A stretch of DNA of 8,049 nucleotides from Elusimicrobiota bacterium. GTDB taxonomy: Bacteria > Elusimicrobiota > Elusimicrobia > UBA1565 > UBA9628. The notes under the pieces were generated by a model. The model was not told the DNA's origin, did no database searches, and saw only the letters and a list, made by a program, of their open reading frames with translations. Positions 6,929-8,049 of this stretch are shown here, in pieces. Both the position numbers and the translations under genes were made by a program. Each line of letters starts with the position of its first letter. The first letter of the stretch is position 1. The stretch is taken from NCBI GenBank assembly GCA_028717525.1, contig JAQUNT010000086.1, positions 1-8,049 on the forward strand, read 5' to 3'.

Positions 6929-7159
6929 TCATTTCAGCCACTCCTTGACCATCTCGGCGGTGGGAACCTTGCCCTCGCAGACCTTCTTGCCGTCGATCAT
7001 GACCGCCGGGGTGAACATGACGCCCCGGTCCACCATCTCGGTGATGTCCGTGACCTTGACCACCTCGGCCTGCCGTCCGAGTTCGGCCAGGACCGCCTTG
7101 ATGGTCTGCTCCGTGTTCGCGCACTTGGCGCAGCCCGGTCCGAAGACTTCGATCTTCAT
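6929..7159 (-). CDS. arsE: ArsE-like small thioredoxin-family redox protein
   Basis: This 76-residue protein is a minimal thioredoxin/glutaredoxin fold with the active site C10-A-K-C13 right after the first strand (MKIEVFGPGC). A cis-proline strand, MFTPAVMIDGKKV, follows at about residues 48-60. It has no signal sequence and should be cytosolic. The size and motif match the small redox-active disulfide proteins often encoded next to UPF0718 permeases, and it is the likely counterpart of ArsE in the arsEFG cluster. It could reduce an organoarsenical, supply electrons to the CcdA-like protein encoded downstream, or act as reductant for ArsC; these cannot be separated by sequence. The permease gene ends 9 bases upstream. 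Confidence 0.85.
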   Translation of the reverse strand: MKIEVFGPGCAKCANTEQTIKAVLAELGRQAEVVKVTDITEMVDRGVMFTPAVMIDGKKVCEGKVPTAEMVKEWLK

Positions 7160-7164
7160 GGTCT

Positions 7165-7170
7165 CTCCCT
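7165..7170 (-). promoter_or_regulatory. Shine-Dalgarno sequence of arsE, overlapping the permease stop codon
   Basis: AGGGAG on the minus strand, 5 bases before the ATG at 7159. Its first bases overlap the TAG stop of the permease gene (7169-7171), so termination and re-initiation happen at nearly the same place. Confidence 0.55.
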
Positions 7171-8049
7171 AAGAGAACAGAGCGCCGTACAGCATCCCGG
7201 CCAAGGTGGACATGGCCACCACCAAGCCGACGTAGGTCAGCATCTTCCTGCGGCCCATGATCTTGTCGAGCACGATCATGCTGGGCAGGCTCAGGGCCGG
7301 TCCCGCCAGCAGAAGGGCGAGGGCGGGGCCCTTGCCCATGCCCGAGCCCATGAGGCCCTGCAGGATGGGCACCTCGGTCAAGGTGGCGAAATACATGAGG
7401 GCTCCCGCGACCGAGGCGAAGAGATTGGCCCAGAGCGAGTTGCCTCCCACCAGAGCGGCCACCCAGCGGTCGGGGATGAGCCCGTGGTCCAGGCCCGGCC
7501 GGCCCATGAGCAGGCCCGCGGCGAAGACCCCTGCGAGCAGCAGGGGGAAGATCTGCTTGGCGAAGCCCCAAGCGGAATCCGTCCAGGAGGCCAGTTCCTC
7601 CCTGCTGAACCAGGCCCGGAGCATCCAGAGGAGGGCCGCCAAGCTGGCTCCCGCCAGCCACCAATGGACGCGGTAGACCGCGTCGAAGAACCCTACCGGC
7701 TGCTCGGGCCTGGCCCAGGCCGCGAAGACCAGCACGCAGACCATGCTCAGGAAGTAGAGGGTCTCCTTCCAGAGCGGGCGGGCCGGAGCCTCGGTTGCGG
7801 CCGCGAACATGGAGTCGTCCGGGACCGCGCCGTCCTCGCGCCGGAAGATGAAGGCCATGAGCAGGCCGATGACGATCGAGAAGACGATCGCTCCCACGGC
7901 CCGGGCCACGCCCAGCTCCAGGCCCAGCACGCGCGCGGTCACGATGATGGCCAGGACGTTGATGGCCGGGCCGGAATAAAGGAAGGCCACCGCGGGGCCG
8001 ATGCCGGCTCCACGCCTGGAGATCCCCGCGTAGAGAGGAAGCACCGTGC
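7169..8049 (-). CDS. ArsP/UPF0718-type permease, N-terminus outside window
   Basis: The frame is open to the window edge, with 292 residues visible. The GTG at 8044 is probably an internal valine: the visible TVLPLYAGISRRGAG matches the family region that normally follows a Cys-rich motif, and the cut codon is xGC, compatible with cysteine. The protein has about eight hydrophobic segments in this part. A central hydrophilic loop (about residues 69-92, numbered from the GTG at 8044) separates two halves. Each half has a related helix pair: FLYSGPAINVLAIIVTARVLG (21-41) and LLAGPALSLPSMIVLDKIMG (245-264), an internal duplication typical of this permease family (DUF318). ArsP members export trivalent organoarsenicals such as methylarsenite. 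The position at the head of an arsEFG-arsC-acr3-arsM unit supports that, but other UPF0718 proteins move different substrates, so no gene symbol is given. Confidence 0.82.
   Translation of the reverse strand, partial: TVLPLYAGISRRGAGIGPAVAFLYSGPAINVLAIIVTARVLGLELGVARAVGAIVFSIVIGLLMAFIFRREDGAVPDDSMFAAATEAPARPLWKETLYFLSMVCVLVFAAWARPEQPVGFFDAVYRVHWWLAGASLAALLWMLRAWFSREELASWTDSAWGFAKQIFPLLLAGVFAAGLLMGRPGLDHGLIPDRWVAALVGGNSLWANLFASVAGALMYFATLTEVPILQGLMGSGMGKGPALALLLAGPALSLPSMIVLDKIMGRRKMLTYVGLVVAMSTLAGMLYGALFS

Overview
The window is GC-rich and densely coded, with almost no intergenic space, and looks bacterial. One cluster on the minus strand fills most of it. I cannot name the organism with confidence. 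The combination of a bacterial-type homospermidine synthase, a SPASM radical SAM protein and a GC-rich ars operon would fit a group such as Elusimicrobiota or a deltaproteobacterium-like lineage, but this is a weak inference.

Layout. Positions 2-715 (+) hold the C-terminal half of an MFS transporter that enters from the left edge. Facing it across a 15-base gap is a minus-strand homospermidine synthase gene (731-2179), which has a strong Shine-Dalgarno sequence, a perfect TATAAT box and a GC-rich hairpin in its 83-base leader. Everything from 8049 down to 2263 reads as one minus-strand transcription unit. In transcription order it encodes an ArsP/UPF0718-type permease (5' end outside the window), a small CxxC thioredoxin-like protein (ArsE-like), a membrane-anchored CxxC thioredoxin-like protein (ArsF-like), a CcdA/DsbD-like membrane protein (ArsG-like), a thioredoxin-type arsenate reductase (ArsC), an ACR3 arsenite efflux carrier, an arsenite methyltransferase (ArsM), and a radical SAM/SPASM protein with an AbrB-like N-terminal domain.

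How the genes fit together. ArsC reduces As(V) to As(III), ACR3 exports As(III), and ArsM methylates As(III). The methylated trivalent products, and aromatic arsenicals, are plausible substrates for the ArsP-like permease and the ArsEFG-like set. The operon therefore covers both inorganic and organic arsenic. Junctions are very tight: three ATGA overlaps, a 17-base overlap, and gaps of 2, 9 and 16 bases. This suggests translational coupling along the whole unit.

The two most interesting points are these. First, the last gene of the ars unit is an AbrB-radical SAM-SPASM protein with no recognised arsenic role, 2 bases from arsM; its core resembles maturases of tungsten-cofactor oxidoreductases. 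Second, the ArsE/ArsG/ArsF trio has the parts of a split DsbD-like electron relay across the membrane (cytosolic CxxC protein, CcdA-like membrane protein with two Cys-Pro sites, anchored CxxC protein). No ArsR-type regulator lies in the window.
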